From Dactylosporangium sucinum (GTDB lineage Bacteria; Actinomycetota; Actinomycetes; Mycobacteriales; Micromonosporaceae), in the NCBI RefSeq assembly GCF_014647515.1, contig NZ_BMPI01000009.1, positions 1 to 64,000 on the forward strand: a DNA stretch of 64,000 nucleotides. Reading direction: 5' to 3'. Positions 16,025 through 25,046 of the stretch are shown one piece after another; within the stretch, counting starts at the first letter, position 1; each line of letters opens with the position of its first letter. The notes beneath the pieces were generated by a model. That model saw only the letters and a program-made list of their open reading frames with translations. It was not told the DNA's origin and did not search any database. The position numbers and the translations under genes are program-made.

Positions 16025-16844
16025 GGCGACCCCTCCCCAGGTAGGCCTCGACCACCTGCGGCTCGCGGATGACCTCCGCGGGCCGGCCGGACGCGATGCG
16101 GTGGCCGGAGTCCAGCACGTACAGGTGGTCGCAGATGTCGACCATCATCTTCAGGTCGTGTTCGACCAGGATCTGCGTGACGCCCTCGTGGCGCAGCCGC
16201 AGCAGCAGCTCGCCGATCTCGTCGCGCTCGGCCCGGTTCATGCCCGCCGTCGGCTCGTCGAGCAGGAGCAGGTGCGGCTCCGCCGCGAGCGCGCGGGCGA
16301 TCTCCACCTTGCGCTGCGTGCCGTAGGACAGGTTCAGCGGCAGCTCGTCGCGCAGGTCCATGAGGTGCAGCCGGTCCAGCGCCGCCTCGGCCCGGGCCCG
16401 CACCTGCGCCTCGCGCCCGCGGGTCCACCACGGCATGAGCCACTGCTTGACGAACGACGAGCCGAAGACGGCCTGGTCGGCGCCGAACATCGCGTTCTCC
16501 AGCACCGAGAACTGCGGCATCAGCCGGACCGTCTGGAACGTGCGGGCCAGGCCCAGCTGCGCGACCTGGAACGGCGAGCGGCGCATGACGTCCGCGCCGC
16601 CGATCAGGATGTTGCCGCTGGTCAGGTCGAGCAGCCGGGAGATGGCCGCCAGCAGGGTGCTCTTGCCGGAGCCGTTCGGGCCGGCCAGCCCGTAGAGCCG
16701 GCCGTCGTGCACGGTCAGGGACACCCCGTCGAGGGCCTTCACGCCGCCGAGGTTCACCGCGGCCTCGCGGACCTCGAGCGCCGGCACGGCCGTGGCGGGG
16801 GCGCCGCCGGCGTCCGGTGCGGCCTGCGTCATCGCGTCGGTCAT
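16011..16844 (-). CDS. livG: Liv-type ABC transporter ATP-binding protein LivG
   Basis: A 277-residue ATPase. Walker A is LAGPNGSGKSTLL, followed by the LivG-typical GLARTFQTVRLMPQFSVLEN, then LSYGTQRKVEIARAL as signature, LLLLDEPTAGMN as Walker B, and LVEHDLKMMVDICDHLYVLD. The LSYG signature replaces LSGG, as in many LivG proteins. The ATG at 16844 overlaps the livM stop by four bases. A short Ala/Pro-rich leader precedes the nucleotide-binding domain. Confidence 0.93.
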   Translation of the reverse strand: MTDAMTQAAPDAGGAPATAVPALEVREAAVNLGGVKALDGVSLTVHDGRLYGLAGPNGSGKSTLLAAISRLLDLTSGNILIGGADVMRRSPFQVAQLGLARTFQTVRLMPQFSVLENAMFGADQAVFGSSFVKQWLMPWWTRGREAQVRARAEAALDRLHLMDLRDELPLNLSYGTQRKVEIARALAAEPHLLLLDEPTAGMNRAERDEIGELLLRLRHEGVTQILVEHDLKMMVDICDHLYVLDSGHRIASGRPAEVIREPQVVEAYLGRGRRAAA

Positions 16845-17809
16845 CGCGCTGCGCCCTTCGCCCGGTCCGCGGCCACCGGCTCGGCCGTCGTGGTGGGGTC
16901 GCCCACCGGCGGCGGGGCAGCCGGTGCCACCCCGGCCGGCGCCGGTCCCGGTGGCCGCGCCGCCCGCAGGCCGGGTGCGACCCGCTGCCACAGCCAGCGC
17001 AGCGCGCCGAGGACGCCCTCGGGCGCGTACATCACCACGAGCACCAGCACGACGCCGTAGACCAGGTGCTGGTACTCGCCGATGGTCGCGGCCAGCGACG
17101 GCAGCCAGGTGATGATGATCGTGCCGATCACCGCGCCGATCCACGACGAGGTGCCGCCGATGACGGCCATCGTCAGCGTGGTGATGATCAGCGTGAAGCC
17201 GGCCGACGTCGGCTGCACGGTGCTGAACGTCAGCACGTAGAGCGAGCCGGACAGGGCGCCCAGCGCGCCGGAGATGGCGAAGACGATCCGCTTGCGGCGC
17301 TTGAGGTCCACGCCGACGCTCATCACCAGCTCCTCGCTGTTCTTGATGCCGACCAGCGCCCGGCCGACGGCCCGCCGCTCCAGCTGGCTGACCAGCAGCA
17401 CGGCGAAGACCGCGGCGGCCAGCAGCCCGCCCGTGCCGACGCCGAGCGGCACGCCCAGCAGGCCGAGGGCGCCGCCGGTCAGCTCGCCGCCGTTGGTCGC
17501 CACGACCGTGAGGATGAGGTCGAAGGCGAAGGTGACCATGCCGAGATACAGCCCGCGCAGCCGGATCAGCGGGATCGACATGAAGTACGCGACGAGCCCG
17601 GAGACCACGACCATCAGCGCGATCGCCGGCAGCACCGGCCAGTCGCGGATGACGAGGATGCCGGTGCCGTAGGCGCCGATGCCGTAGAAGCCGATGCTGG
17701 CGAAGCTGAACACGCCCGAGCGCAGCGCGATCTGGACGCTCATCGCCAGCGGGATGCTGATCAGCATGCCCTGGATCAGCGTGAGATGGCCGAAGTACCA
17801 GCTGCTCAT
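16841..17809 (-). CDS. livM: Liv-type ABC transporter permease LivM
   Basis: A 322-residue permease with about nine membrane helices. SGVFSFASIGFYGIGAYGTGIL and LRLRGLYLGMVTFAF-like segments match LivM, and SEELVMSVGVDLKRRKRIVFAISGALGALSG is the cytoplasmic coupling loop. The last 45 residues form a Pro/Ala-rich cytoplasmic tail. The ATG at 17809 overlaps the livH stop by four bases. Confidence 0.92.
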   Translation of the reverse strand: MSSWYFGHLTLIQGMLISIPLAMSVQIALRSGVFSFASIGFYGIGAYGTGILVIRDWPVLPAIALMVVVSGLVAYFMSIPLIRLRGLYLGMVTFAFDLILTVVATNGGELTGGALGLLGVPLGVGTGGLLAAAVFAVLLVSQLERRAVGRALVGIKNSEELVMSVGVDLKRRKRIVFAISGALGALSGSLYVLTFSTVQPTSAGFTLIITTLTMAVIGGTSSWIGAVIGTIIITWLPSLAATIGEYQHLVYGVVLVLVVMYAPEGVLGALRWLWQRVAPGLRAARPPGPAPAGVAPAAPPPVGDPTTTAEPVAADRAKGAAR

Positions 17810-18693
17810 ACCCGTTCCGCCAATCCTTTGCCGACCACGCCCTGCGGGCGCAGCACGATGACCAGGAGAATGATCGCGAACGAGATCGCGTCGACCCAGG
17901 TGCCCGACGTCTGGGAGATGACGATCGTCTCGGTGCCGGCCAGCACGACCGCCCCGATCGCGGTGCCCCAGACGCTGCCGACCGAGCCGAGGATGATGAT
18001 CGCGAAGCCCTTGAGCATGAACGGCTCGCCGCTGCCCGGCGTCAGCGCGCCGAGGTAGATCACCAGCAGCATGCCGGCCAGCCCGGCCAGGGAGCCGGCG
18101 ATGAGCATCGTCACCGCCGACAGCGCCCGGGTGTTCACGCCCATCAGCTCGGCCGTCTCCCCGTCGTAGGCGACCGCCCGCAGCGCCCGCCCGGTGCGGG
18201 TGCGCGACACCCACATCGCCACCACGGTGCACAGCACCGCGCCGGCCAGGATGATCGCGGCCTGGACCGTGGAGATGTGGGTGTGCTCGCCGAGCTTGTA
18301 GGTGCTCCAGTCGAGGTGCCCGATGCCGAACGGGCTGTCGTGCGTGTAGGCCACGGCGAGGGTGACCGGGATGCCCGCGGCGCCCACGCCCGCGATCAGC
18401 GTGAGCAGCTCGGCTTGTCGTTTGTCGGGGACCCTCGCCCGGATGTGCCGGAAGACGACGACGTCGAGCAGCAGCGTGAGGACGCCGGCGGTGCCGACGC
18501 CGATGACGAAGAGCAGCCAGAGCGGCAGCGCGATGTACTGCGTCACGACGTAGGCGGTGAAGGCGCTGAACATCATCAGGGCGCCGTGCGCCAGGTTCAG
18601 CACGTCCAAGGCGCCCCAGGAGAGCGTAAGACCCAGGCTGAACAGGATATATACCGCACAGAGCACAGCTCCGTTGATCAATTGCTGGGTCAT
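17806..18693 (-). CDS. livH: Liv-type ABC transporter permease LivH
   Basis: A 295-residue permease, first gene of the livHMGF operon. It begins INGAVLCAVYILFSLGLTLSWGALDVLNLAHGALMMF, the LivH N-terminus in which NLAHG is nearly invariant, and carries RAVAYDGETAELMGVNTRAL as its coupling loop. The ATG at 18693 has GAGGGG upstream and is preferred over one six codons earlier. It forms the channel with LivM. The binding-protein gene lies downstream of livF under a separate motif-bearing promoter. Confidence 0.92.
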   Translation of the reverse strand: MTQQLINGAVLCAVYILFSLGLTLSWGALDVLNLAHGALMMFSAFTAYVVTQYIALPLWLLFVIGVGTAGVLTLLLDVVVFRHIRARVPDKRQAELLTLIAGVGAAGIPVTLAVAYTHDSPFGIGHLDWSTYKLGEHTHISTVQAAIILAGAVLCTVVAMWVSRTRTGRALRAVAYDGETAELMGVNTRALSAVTMLIAGSLAGLAGMLLVIYLGALTPGSGEPFMLKGFAIIILGSVGSVWGTAIGAVVLAGTETIVISQTSGTWVDAISFAIILLVIVLRPQGVVGKGLAERV

Positions 18694-18735
18694 CGGGGCT
18701 TCCCCTCGCAACGTTGATTGGGGGCGATCTCGTAA

Positions 18736-18753
18736 TTACTGATAATGGTATGA
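18736..18753. promoter_or_regulatory. island motif copy 5 (upstream of livHMGF)
   Basis: TTACTGATAATGGTATGA, in the AT-rich 128-bp gap before livH. The left half TTAcTGAT matches the consensus at seven of eight positions; the right half fits only with one extra base between halves. It is the weakest member of the motif family. Confidence 0.3.
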
Positions 18754-18821
18754 CTGAAACGGGGGTGTCAAGGAACTGACACTGCCCCGTAACACTCTCG
18801 ATCGACTTGACCAGCGCAGAG

Positions 18822-19892
18822 TCAGGCGTTCGGCCGGTTGCTCCCGTCCGGCGCGTCCTCGCTGGTGACGGGGTGTGCCGGGACCGAAGCGGACAGTTCC
18901 TCGCGGGCCCGCACCAGCAGCCGCAGCGTCGCGAGCACCGGCGTCGGCACGCCCCGCTCGGCGCCGCACGCCTCGATCTCGCCGATGAAGTCGCCGATCT
19001 CGGTGCCGCGGCCGCTGCGCAGCGACTGGTACGTCGATCCGGGGTTGTCCCGGGCCACCGGCCGCCCGGCGAAGCGCGACCGCAGCACCTCCAAGTCGAC
19101 GCGGACGCCCCGGGCCGCGGCGACCGCGAGCACCTCGGCCCGGGCCCGCTCCAGGACCTCCCACGCCGACGCGCTGCGGGTGATCGCCCGCACCGGCAGG
19201 AACAGCGCCCCGGACACGGCGTTGGAGACGGCGCCGACGGCCTTCTCCCAGAGCATCGCGTCGCGGTCGGCGACGACGCGCACCGGCAGCGCCGGCGAGT
19301 CGAGCCGGCCCAGCAGGGCGGCGGCCCGGGCGGCCCGGGCCGGCGGCGGCGCGGCCACCAGCGCGCCGGCCACGGTGTGGTCGACCACGCCCGGGCCCAC
19401 GTACTCGGCGCCCTGGTAGATCACCCCGGCGACGCCGCGCGGGTCGGCCCGCTCGACCCGCTCGGCGGAGCTCAGCCCGTTCTGCAGGGCCACGACGACC
19501 CCGTCGGCGGCGGCGAGGGTGCGGGCCAGCCCGATCGCCCAGCCGGTGTCGTAGCTCTTGTTCAGCAGCAGTACCACGTCGAACGCCGCCGACGGGGCGT
19601 CCGCGGCGGCGACCACCGCCGGCCGGGCGTGCAGCGGCGGGTCGCCGGTGGCCAGCCGGCGGACCTCGATCCCGCGGTACCGGATGGCCTCGACCGCCTC
19701 CGGGCGGCGGCTCACGATCGTCGGCGCGGCCCGCCCGTCGTGCGCCAGCAGGGCACCGACGAGCTGCCCGAGCGCCCCGGCGCCGACGACCGCGACGCGG
19801 AGCCGGGTGTCCGCCGGGCCGGCCCCGGTCAGGGTGCCCGCCGCCCGGCCTCGAAGATCGCGCCGCCGGCCTCGTGGTCGCCGCGGGCCCAC
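18822..19892 (-). CDS. ketopantoate reductase-family (ApbA/PanE) dehydrogenase
   Basis: An NADP-dependent 2-hydroxyacid-type dehydrogenase. LRVAVVGAGALGQLVGALLAHDG is the Rossmann start, VVLLLNKSYDT and VVALQNGLSSAERV are family motifs, and LWEKAVGAVSNAVSGAL carries the catalytic lysine-asparagine segment. The start is uncertain: the ATG at 19892 lies 64 bases inside the SDR gene upstream and has no clear ribosome-binding site, while a CTG at the SDR stop would give a shorter protein. Being last in a P450-ferredoxin-SDR operon, it more likely reduces or oxidises a pathway keto acid than makes pantoate (inference). Confidence 0.8.
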   Translation of the reverse strand: MGPRRPRGRRRDLRGRAAGTLTGAGPADTRLRVAVVGAGALGQLVGALLAHDGRAAPTIVSRRPEAVEAIRYRGIEVRRLATGDPPLHARPAVVAAADAPSAAFDVVLLLNKSYDTGWAIGLARTLAAADGVVVALQNGLSSAERVERADPRGVAGVIYQGAEYVGPGVVDHTVAGALVAAPPPARAARAAALLGRLDSPALPVRVVADRDAMLWEKAVGAVSNAVSGALFLPVRAITRSASAWEVLERARAEVLAVAAARGVRVDLEVLRSRFAGRPVARDNPGSTYQSLRSGRGTEIGDFIGEIEACGAERGVPTPVLATLRLLVRAREELSASVPAHPVTSEDAPDGSNRPNA

Positions 19893-20662
19893 CGCGAGTC
19901 GCCCGGGATCGCGGTGAACCCGCCGTCCACCACGAGCGTGTGCGCCGTGATCATCTCCGCGGCCGGGCCGGCCAGGAACGCCACCGCCTCGGCGATGTCC
20001 TCGGCGAAGATCGGGCGCTTGCCGTCCGTGCGGGCCTGCAGCAGCTCGATCGTGCGGTCCATGGCGGTGACGTCGCCGACGGCGAGGTCGGCGTTCATCG
20101 GCGTGGCCGTCGGGCCGGGCATGACCGCGTTGACCCGGATGCCGTGCGGGCGCAGCTCGCCCGCCACCGAGCGCATGAGCCCGAGGACGCCGGCCTTCGC
20201 GGCGCTGTACGCGTGGTTGCCGACGCCGCCGGCAACCGCCGCCGGGCTGGTGGTCACGACGATGACGCCATGCTGCCGCGGGCGCATGACCCGGGCGGCG
20301 TGCTTCATCGACAGGAACACCCCGCGCAGGTCGATCGCCCAGGTGGCGTCGACGGCGGCCAGGTCGGCGGTGTGGATCGGCCCGTAGGCACCGAACACGC
20401 CGGCGTTGGCGAACATCAGGTCCAGCCGGCCGAACACCGACACGGCCTGGTCCGCCGCCGCGGCGACGTCCGCCTCGTGGGCCACGTCGACGCGCAGCGG
20501 CAGCGCGGCCGGGCCGAGCTCCCGGGCCAGCTCGACGAGCGGGTCGGCCTGCACGTCGGCCAGCACGACCCGCCAGCCGCGGCCCACCAGCAGCCGCGCG
20601 GTGGCCGCGCCGATGCCGCTGGCCGCCCCGGTGACGACGGCGACGTCGCCGGAGGCGGTCAC
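19829..20662 (-). CDS. short-chain dehydrogenase/reductase
   Basis: A 277-residue classical SDR. TGAASGIG is the cofactor motif, with an aspartate after the second strand (VVLADVQAD) suggesting NAD(H). The NAG motif is in FANAGVFG, and the active site has Ser in VVTTSPAAV and Tyr-Lys in HAYSAAKAG. The GTG at 20662 overlaps the ferredoxin stop by four bases. The last 30 residues extend past the usual VDGG end. It probably oxidises an alcohol formed by the P450s encoded in the same operon. Confidence 0.85.
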   Translation of the reverse strand: MTASGDVAVVTGAASGIGAATARLLVGRGWRVVLADVQADPLVELARELGPAALPLRVDVAHEADVAAAADQAVSVFGRLDLMFANAGVFGAYGPIHTADLAAVDATWAIDLRGVFLSMKHAARVMRPRQHGVIVVTTSPAAVAGGVGNHAYSAAKAGVLGLMRSVAGELRPHGIRVNAVMPGPTATPMNADLAVGDVTAMDRTIELLQARTDGKRPIFAEDIAEAVAFLAGPAAEMITAHTLVVDGGFTAIPGDSRWARGDHEAGGAIFEAGRRAP

Positions 20663-20889
20663 GCGCTCGCCGCGCTCTGGGCGTGCAGCCGGATCGCCTG
20701 CACCGGGCAGTTGCTCGCGGCGTCCTCGACCGCGCCGCGCAGCGACCCCGGCACCGGGTCCACGAGCACGACCGCGCGCTCCTCGTCGTCCATGTCGAAC
20801 ACCTCCGCGGCGTAGACGAGGCAGAGGGCGTGGCCCTCGCAGGCGACCCGGTCCACCTCCACGGTGAGGTCGCCGTTGTCCACGGTCAT
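20659..20889 (-). CDS. 3Fe-4S ferredoxin of P450 redox chain
   Basis: A 76-residue ferredoxin with C17-x2-H20-x2-C23 and C61-P. Histidine replaces the second cysteine of a 4Fe-4S site, the usual pattern of the 3Fe-4S ferredoxins that serve bacterial P450s. It lies between the ferredoxin reductase and SDR genes, so it should carry electrons from that reductase to one or both neighbouring P450s. Confidence 0.88.
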   Translation of the reverse strand: MTVDNGDLTVEVDRVACEGHALCLVYAAEVFDMDDEERAVVLVDPVPGSLRGAVEDAASNCPVQAIRLHAQSAASA

Positions 20890-20914
20890 GTCCGCTCCCT
20901 TCGGTTCGGGCTCA

Positions 20915-22123
20915 TCAGGCCGCCGCGAGCTCGCGGACGGCCCCGGCGACCTCGGCGAACGAGGCACCGGACGCCAGGCGGGTGCGCAGGTGCAGCACCT
21001 GCTTGGGCCGGCCGATGCCGAGCACGGCGGTGGCCCGCCGGCCGTCGCCGTAGGCGGCCAGCAGCGAGCGACCGTCGGCGCCGGCCCGCAGCTCGACCTC
21101 GTCGGCCGCGCCGGGCAGGCCGAAGCACTGCAGCTTCGTGCCGCACTGGTCGCTCCAGAAGTAGTGCAGCGGCGCGTCGAGCGGCTGCCGCTCGTCGCGG
21201 CCGGCCAGCAGGTTGCGGGCCACGGCCTGGGCCTGGGCGGTGGTGGTGGTCCAGTGCTCGACCCGCACCGGCGCCGCCGCACCCGGGTAGCGCCAGGCGG
21301 CCGCGTCGCCGACCGCGTAGACGTCGCGCGCGGAGGTCTCGCCGTAGGCGTCGCAGACGATGCCGTCGGCGAGCTCCAGGCCGGCGTCGCGCAGCCAGTC
21401 CACGGCCGGCCGGACGCCGACGCACTCCGCCACGACGGCCGCGCCGACCGTGCCGCCGTCGGACAGCACGAGACGACGATGGCCGCCGTCGCCGCCCACG
21501 CCGGTCACCGAGACGCAGCAGCGCACGTCGACGCCGTCGGCCGCGAGCAGGTCGCGGACGTGGGCGCCGACGGCCGGGCCGAGGGCGCCGAACAGCGGCG
21601 TCGGCGCCGCCTCGATCACCGTGACCGGCGTGCCGGCGGCGGTCGCCGCCGAGGCGATCTCGCAGCCCATGAAGCCCGCCCCGACCACGGCCAGGCGCTC
21701 GTGGTCGAGGATCGCCCGGCGCAGCCGCACGGCGTCGTCGTAGGTGCGCACGGTGTGCGACAGGCCGTCGAGGACGGGCAGCCGGCGCGGGCTGGTGCCG
21801 GTGGCCAGGACCGCCGCCGTGTACGGCACGGCGGTGCCGTCGTCCAGCAGTACCGTATGAGCGGCCACGTCGAGGTGGACGGCACGGCGGCCGAGGACCA
21901 GCTCGCACAGGCCGTCGTAGGCCTCCGGCGCGCACAGGAACGGCGGCTCGCCGAGCCGGTCGGGGTGCAGCAGCTGCTTGGACAGCGGCGGGCGGTCGTA
22001 GGGGGCCAGCCGCTCGTCGCTCACGAGCGTGACCGGCCCCGTGTGGCCGAGGCGGCGCAGCGACTCGACGGCGCGCAGGCCCCCGAGCCCGCCGCCCACG
22101 ACGACGATCCCCGGCCCCGTCAT
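20915..22123 (-). CDS. NAD(P)H:ferredoxin reductase (putidaredoxin-reductase type)
   Basis: A 402-residue FAD enzyme. VVVGGGLGGLRAVESLRRLG binds FAD, YDRPPLSKQLL is typical of the class, LAVVGAGFMGCEIAS is the NAD(P) site, and ARDVYAVGDAAAW is the second FAD motif. The C-terminal reductase domain includes HYFWSDQCGTKLQCFG. Its ATG overlaps the P450 stop by four bases and the ferredoxin gene follows after 25 bases, so P450, reductase and ferredoxin form one redox unit. It is the only ferredoxin reductase of this type seen in the island. Confidence 0.9.
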   Translation of the reverse strand: MTGPGIVVVGGGLGGLRAVESLRRLGHTGPVTLVSDERLAPYDRPPLSKQLLHPDRLGEPPFLCAPEAYDGLCELVLGRRAVHLDVAAHTVLLDDGTAVPYTAAVLATGTSPRRLPVLDGLSHTVRTYDDAVRLRRAILDHERLAVVGAGFMGCEIASAATAAGTPVTVIEAAPTPLFGALGPAVGAHVRDLLAADGVDVRCCVSVTGVGGDGGHRRLVLSDGGTVGAAVVAECVGVRPAVDWLRDAGLELADGIVCDAYGETSARDVYAVGDAAAWRYPGAAAPVRVEHWTTTTAQAQAVARNLLAGRDERQPLDAPLHYFWSDQCGTKLQCFGLPGAADEVELRAGADGRSLLAAYGDGRRATAVLGIGRPKQVLHLRTRLASGASFAEVAGAVRELAAA

Positions 22124-23319
22124 TGCTGGGCCGGCCACGCCAGCGGCAGCGAGCGCAGGCTCAGCTGGTGGCCGCGCTCGATCAGCTCGGTGCCCGGGGC
22201 CAGCCCGTACTGCGGGATCTGCCGGTGCCACTCGCGAACGACGACCTCCAGCTCGTGGCGCGCGAGGTGCATGCCGAGGCAGCGGTGCGGCCCGGCGCCG
22301 AAGCCGAGGTGGTGGCCGGTGTTCGCGCGGTCGAGCCGGAACTCCTCCGGGCACTCGAACTTGCGCGGGTCGCGGTTGGCCGAGGCGATGCCGAGCCAGA
22401 CGATGTCGCCGGCCTTCATCGGCAGGCCGTGGAAGTCGATGTCCTTGAGCACCAGCCGGCCCTCCTGGAGGATCAGCGAGTACAGCCGCATGAACTCCTC
22501 GATGGCCTTGGGGATCAGCTCGGGGTCGTCGACCAGGGCCTGCCGGTCCTCCGGGTGGGTGGCCAGGTGGGCGAAGACGTAACCGAGGCCGCTGCGGGTG
22601 GTGTCGAGCCCGGCGGTGACCAGCGACAGGCAGACCGTCTTGAGGTCCTCCTGGTCGAGCCACTGCGGGCCGTGGTCGGGGTGCAGCATGCGGCTGAGGA
22701 AGTCGGTCTCCGGGTCCCGCGGGCTGCGCCGGCGGTCCTCGATCGCGTCGTCGAAGTACTGCCGGATCGACGCGACCGCCGCCTCGGCCTCCGGGCCCTT
22801 GTAGAGGTTGGAGAACAGCGCGCCGACCCAGTCCAGGAACTTCGGGCCGTCCTCGACCGGCATGCCGATCGTCGCCAGGAACATCTCGGTCGGGTAGCGC
22901 AGCGCGAAGCCGTCGACCAGGTCGGTGCGGCCCAGCGGGGCGATCTCCCCGATGAGGTCCCGGGCCCGCTGCTTGGCCAGGCCGTCGAGGCTGCGCACGG
23001 CGGCCGGCGAGAACCAGCGGTTGAGCACCCGGCGCAGCCGCAGGTGCTCCTCGCCGTCGAGGTTGTTCGGCATGAACCGGACCTTGCGGTCGGGGCTCAG
23101 CGCGTTGGAGACCGAGTTGGAGAAGTACTCCGGCATCTGGATCGCCTCGAGCACGTGCTCGTAGCGGGTCAGCATCCAGAAGGGATGGCTCGTCGCGTCG
23201 TTGAGGTAGAACGGCTCGGCCTCGCGCTCGGCGGACGCCATCGCGTAGTGCGAGAGGATCGGGCCGTCGTGGCGGTAGTCGGTGTGGCTGACCGGGCAGC
23301 GCAGTTGGTCGGGGCTCAC
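22120..23319 (-). CDS. cytochrome P450
   Basis: A 399-residue soluble bacterial P450. The I-helix AGLDTT (residues 236-241) has the normal acid-alcohol pair, ExxR is E275/R278 and the haem loop is FGAGPHRCLG with Cys347. The GTG at 23319 starts 29 bases after the neighbouring P450 gene. It probably hydroxylates the imported substrate or an early intermediate. The sequence does not allow a CYP family to be named with certainty. Confidence 0.92.
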   Translation of the reverse strand: MSPDQLRCPVSHTDYRHDGPILSHYAMASAEREAEPFYLNDATSHPFWMLTRYEHVLEAIQMPEYFSNSVSNALSPDRKVRFMPNNLDGEEHLRLRRVLNRWFSPAAVRSLDGLAKQRARDLIGEIAPLGRTDLVDGFALRYPTEMFLATIGMPVEDGPKFLDWVGALFSNLYKGPEAEAAVASIRQYFDDAIEDRRRSPRDPETDFLSRMLHPDHGPQWLDQEDLKTVCLSLVTAGLDTTRSGLGYVFAHLATHPEDRQALVDDPELIPKAIEEFMRLYSLILQEGRLVLKDIDFHGLPMKAGDIVWLGIASANRDPRKFECPEEFRLDRANTGHHLGFGAGPHRCLGMHLARHELEVVVREWHRQIPQYGLAPGTELIERGHQLSLRSLPLAWPAQQ

Positions 23320-23347
23320 GAGGTCACCTGTCCTCTCGGTGGAACGG

Positions 23348-24646
23348 CTAGCGGACCTGCAGGGGCAGGTGGATCAGGGCCCGGGCGATGTGCCGGTCCT
23401 GGAACACCAGCCCGCCCCCGGGCCGCAGGTCGACGGTCGGGAACCGGGTCACCAGCTCCTTCAGCACGACCTGCCCCTCCAGGCGGGCGAGCGTCGAGCC
23501 GAGGCACCGGTGGATGCCGCCGCCGAAGGCCAGGTGCGGGTTCGGGCGGCGGGTGAAGTCGATGCGGTCCGGGTCGGGGAAGACCTCGGGGTCGCGGTTG
23601 GCCGCGCCGATGAGGGCGACCACGGCCTCGCCGCGGCGCAGCAGCTTGCCGCCGATCTCGACGTCGGCGTAGAGCCAGCGCGGCGGCGGTGCCTGCGCGG
23701 GGCTGACCCAGCGCAGCAGCTCCTCGGTGGCCGGCACGACCAGCCGGTCCGGGTCGGCGGCCAGCTCCTCGAACCGGTCCCGCTGCTGCAGCAGGCCGAG
23801 GGTGCCGACGCCGAGCAGGCCCATCGCCGGCGACTGCCCGGCCTGCAGCAGCGTCGAGATCGTGCCGTAGAGCTCCGGCTCGGACATCCGGTCCTCGTCG
23901 GCGGCGGCCACGATCGCGCCGATGACGTCGTCGGTACCGCCGCGGCGCCGGGCGGCGAAGAGCGCGTCGAGGTAGTGGGCGAAGCCCTCGGCGCCCTCGG
24001 CCGCGACGAGGATACGGTCGAACGAGCCGTCGACGTCGAAGCCCTGCATGAGCCGGTCGGACAGGCTCAGCACGGTGTCGCGGTCCTCCGGCGGGACGCC
24101 CATGAGCTCCGACATCACGATGAGCGGCAGCTTGTGCGCGAGCAGCGCGGCGAAGTCGAACCCGCCGGTGGCCGCCGCCTCGGCCTCGATGTCGTCGAAC
24201 AGTCCGGCGACGATCTGCTCCAGCCGGGGCCGGAACTCCGCCACGCGCTTGGGCGTGAAGTAGCCGGCGATGACCGACCGGACGCGGGCGTGGTCGGGGT
24301 CGTTCATCGCGGTCAGGAACGACTTGCGCAGCGTGAAGTAGGACTGGGTCTCCGGCGGCGCGCCGGCCCCGAAGTCCCAGCCGAGCCCGGCCGGCGTCGC
24401 GCCGAGCACGTCCGGCCGCTCGACGCTGAGGCGGAACAGCGTCGAGCAGTCGGCGTGCCGGAAGAGGTACCACAGCCCGGGCAGCCTTGGGTCGCTCGGC
24501 AGTCCCCAGTGCACCGGGTCGTGCGTGCGGTACTCGGCGAACAGGCGGAACGGGTCCCGCGCGTGGTCGAGCGCCAGGTTGAACCGTGGTAGCACGTTGC
24601 CGGCGATGTTCGCCGAGTTGCGGTCGGCGTCGATGACGAAGGTCAT
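23348..24646 (-). CDS. cytochrome P450 with atypical I-helix
   Basis: A 432-residue P450 with a good haem loop (FGGGIHRCLG, Cys381) and ExxR (E309/R312). The I-helix reads LLQAGQSPAMGLLG (residues 266-279): the AG is kept, but the acid and threonine that follow it in normal P450s are Ser and Pro. P450s lacking this pair often use another proton route or run peroxide- or substrate-assisted chemistry. The ATG at 24646 follows AAGGAG. It is first in the operon, with a motif copy 32 bases upstream. Confidence 0.9.
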   Translation of the reverse strand: MTFVIDADRNSANIAGNVLPRFNLALDHARDPFRLFAEYRTHDPVHWGLPSDPRLPGLWYLFRHADCSTLFRLSVERPDVLGATPAGLGWDFGAGAPPETQSYFTLRKSFLTAMNDPDHARVRSVIAGYFTPKRVAEFRPRLEQIVAGLFDDIEAEAAATGGFDFAALLAHKLPLIVMSELMGVPPEDRDTVLSLSDRLMQGFDVDGSFDRILVAAEGAEGFAHYLDALFAARRRGGTDDVIGAIVAAADEDRMSEPELYGTISTLLQAGQSPAMGLLGVGTLGLLQQRDRFEELAADPDRLVVPATEELLRWVSPAQAPPPRWLYADVEIGGKLLRRGEAVVALIGAANRDPEVFPDPDRIDFTRRPNPHLAFGGGIHRCLGSTLARLEGQVVLKELVTRFPTVDLRPGGGLVFQDRHIARALIHLPLQVR

Positions 24647-24677
24647 GGGCCACTCCTTCCCCGAGAACCATTTCAGA

Positions 24678-24694
24678 TTAATGATGCGCATAGA
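24678..24694. promoter_or_regulatory. island motif copy 6 (upstream of P450 operon)
   Basis: TTAATGATGCGCATAGA, used here as the reference copy. It is 32 bases before the P450 start. It matches copy 4 at 13 of 17 positions and the copies at 33875 and 43192 at 12 of 17. In the direction of the gene it reads TCTATGCGCATCATTAA. Confidence 0.55.
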
Positions 24695-24714
24695 ATGCGG
24701 TCAAGGGATCTCCC

Positions 24715-25046
24715 TTGCCCGCGCCGCCTGCCTGCTCCGGCCGCTCCGCTCGCACCGCCCGCTGCGGTCACTCCTGCGCCCGCTCCGCCCTTGCCCGTGT
24801 TGCTCGCCCCGCCCGTCCCGCCACTCCACCCCGCCCGCCCTGCGCTGCCCACCCGCCCCGCTCTGCCCGCCGCTCCGCCCCGCTCTGCCCGCACTGCCCA
24901 CCCACTCCGCTCTGCCTGCGAAGCTCACCCGGCCAGCTCCGCCCGCCTCAGCCGGCCCGGCCGCGCGCCGCGCCGCCCGCCCCCCTCCACTTCGCCTGCC
25001 ACTCCCCCTCCGCTTGGCCGCTCCGTCCCGGCCGCCGCCCCCGGTG
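24715..25046. repeat. pyrimidine-rich low-complexity left flank
   Basis: About 330 bases built from imperfect CCGCTCCGCYC-like units, with few purines on the plus strand. It carries no believable gene; the open frames across it encode only Pro/Ala/Arg-rich strings. It mirrors the purine-rich right flank beyond the hairpin at 25047-25123, so the strand bias inverts at the hairpin. Confidence 0.7.
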
